The notes under the pieces were generated by a model, which saw nothing but the letters and a program-made list of their open reading frames with translations, searched no databases and was not told the origin of the DNA. A program made the translations under genes and the position numbers. A DNA stretch of 5,516 nucleotides from an uncultured beta proteobacterium (GTDB taxonomy: Bacteria > Pseudomonadota > Gammaproteobacteria > Burkholderiales > Burkholderiaceae_C): positions 1-5,516 of the forward strand of contig CAIMHL010000075.1 in assembly GCA_903840825.1 (NCBI GenBank), written 5' to 3'. This document shows positions 5,490-5,516 of this stretch, piece by piece (the first letter of the stretch is position 1; every line of letters begins with the position of its first letter).

Positions 5490-5516
5490 ATGACACCTTT
5501 TCTCACGCTGTCCCGG
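5490..5516 (+). CDS. Start of an unidentified gene (3' end outside window)
   Basis: ATG at 5490-5492 opens nine codons (MTPFLTLSR) that run off the window. A GGAG Shine-Dalgarno core at 5481-5484 lies 5 bases upstream, behind an AT-rich leader, which is a normal betaproteobacterial start context. Nothing can be said about the product from nine residues. It is transcribed divergently from the SenA-like gene. Confidence 0.45.

Noticed and set aside
1..5516. CRISPR array, tRNA, rRNA, insertion sequence or integrase
   Set aside because: No spaced direct repeats, no tRNA-like cloverleaf and no transposase or integrase motif were seen on either strand.

Overview
The window looks like chromosomal DNA from a betaproteobacterium, most likely Burkholderiales and probably Comamonadaceae (Rhodoferax/Polaromonas/Variovorax relatives). 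The basis is moderately high GC, the codon use, the character of the TupA, ModE-like and SenA-like proteins, and a REP-type palindromic repeat between genes. The genus is inferred from general familiarity, not from a search.

Layout from left to right. (1) Positions 1-387, plus strand, hold the C-terminal end of a eukaryotic-like protein kinase with HGD..N and DFG motifs; its start lies outside the window. (2) Positions 400-2713, minus strand, hold a compact three-gene ABC importer operon in the order tupB (permease), tupC (ATPase), tupA (periplasmic binding protein). Both junctions are 4-bp ATGA overlaps. The family assignment is tungstate uptake. (3) A 61-bp divergent intergenic region carries an imperfect inverted repeat, and then 2775-3890, plus strand, encodes a ModE/LysR-type DNA-binding domain fused to a periplasmic-binding-protein-like domain. 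This is the likely oxyanion-sensing regulator of the operon. (4) The convergent gap at 3891-4045 holds a REPIN-like element: two near-identical inverted REP palindromes, 25 bp each with one mismatch. (5) Positions 4046-5293, minus strand, encode a DinB_2 plus FGE-sulfatase protein of the EgtB/SenA type (ergothioneine/selenoneine synthase family). One of the three expected iron-ligand histidines appears to be alanine. (6) Positions 5294-5489 are a divergent intergenic region with two small dyads, followed by the first nine codons of an unidentified plus-strand gene.

How the genes work together: the regulator and tupBCA form a self-contained tungstate-acquisition module that would feed W into the pyranopterin cofactor of enzymes encoded elsewhere. 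The EgtB/SenA-like gene is a separate transcription unit, and no partner genes for it (senB/senC or egtD) are visible. Nothing here is a clearly new system. The points most worth a second look are the altered metal site of the SenA/EgtB-like enzyme, the REPIN, the candidate operator between tupB and the regulator, and the short activation segment of the kinase.
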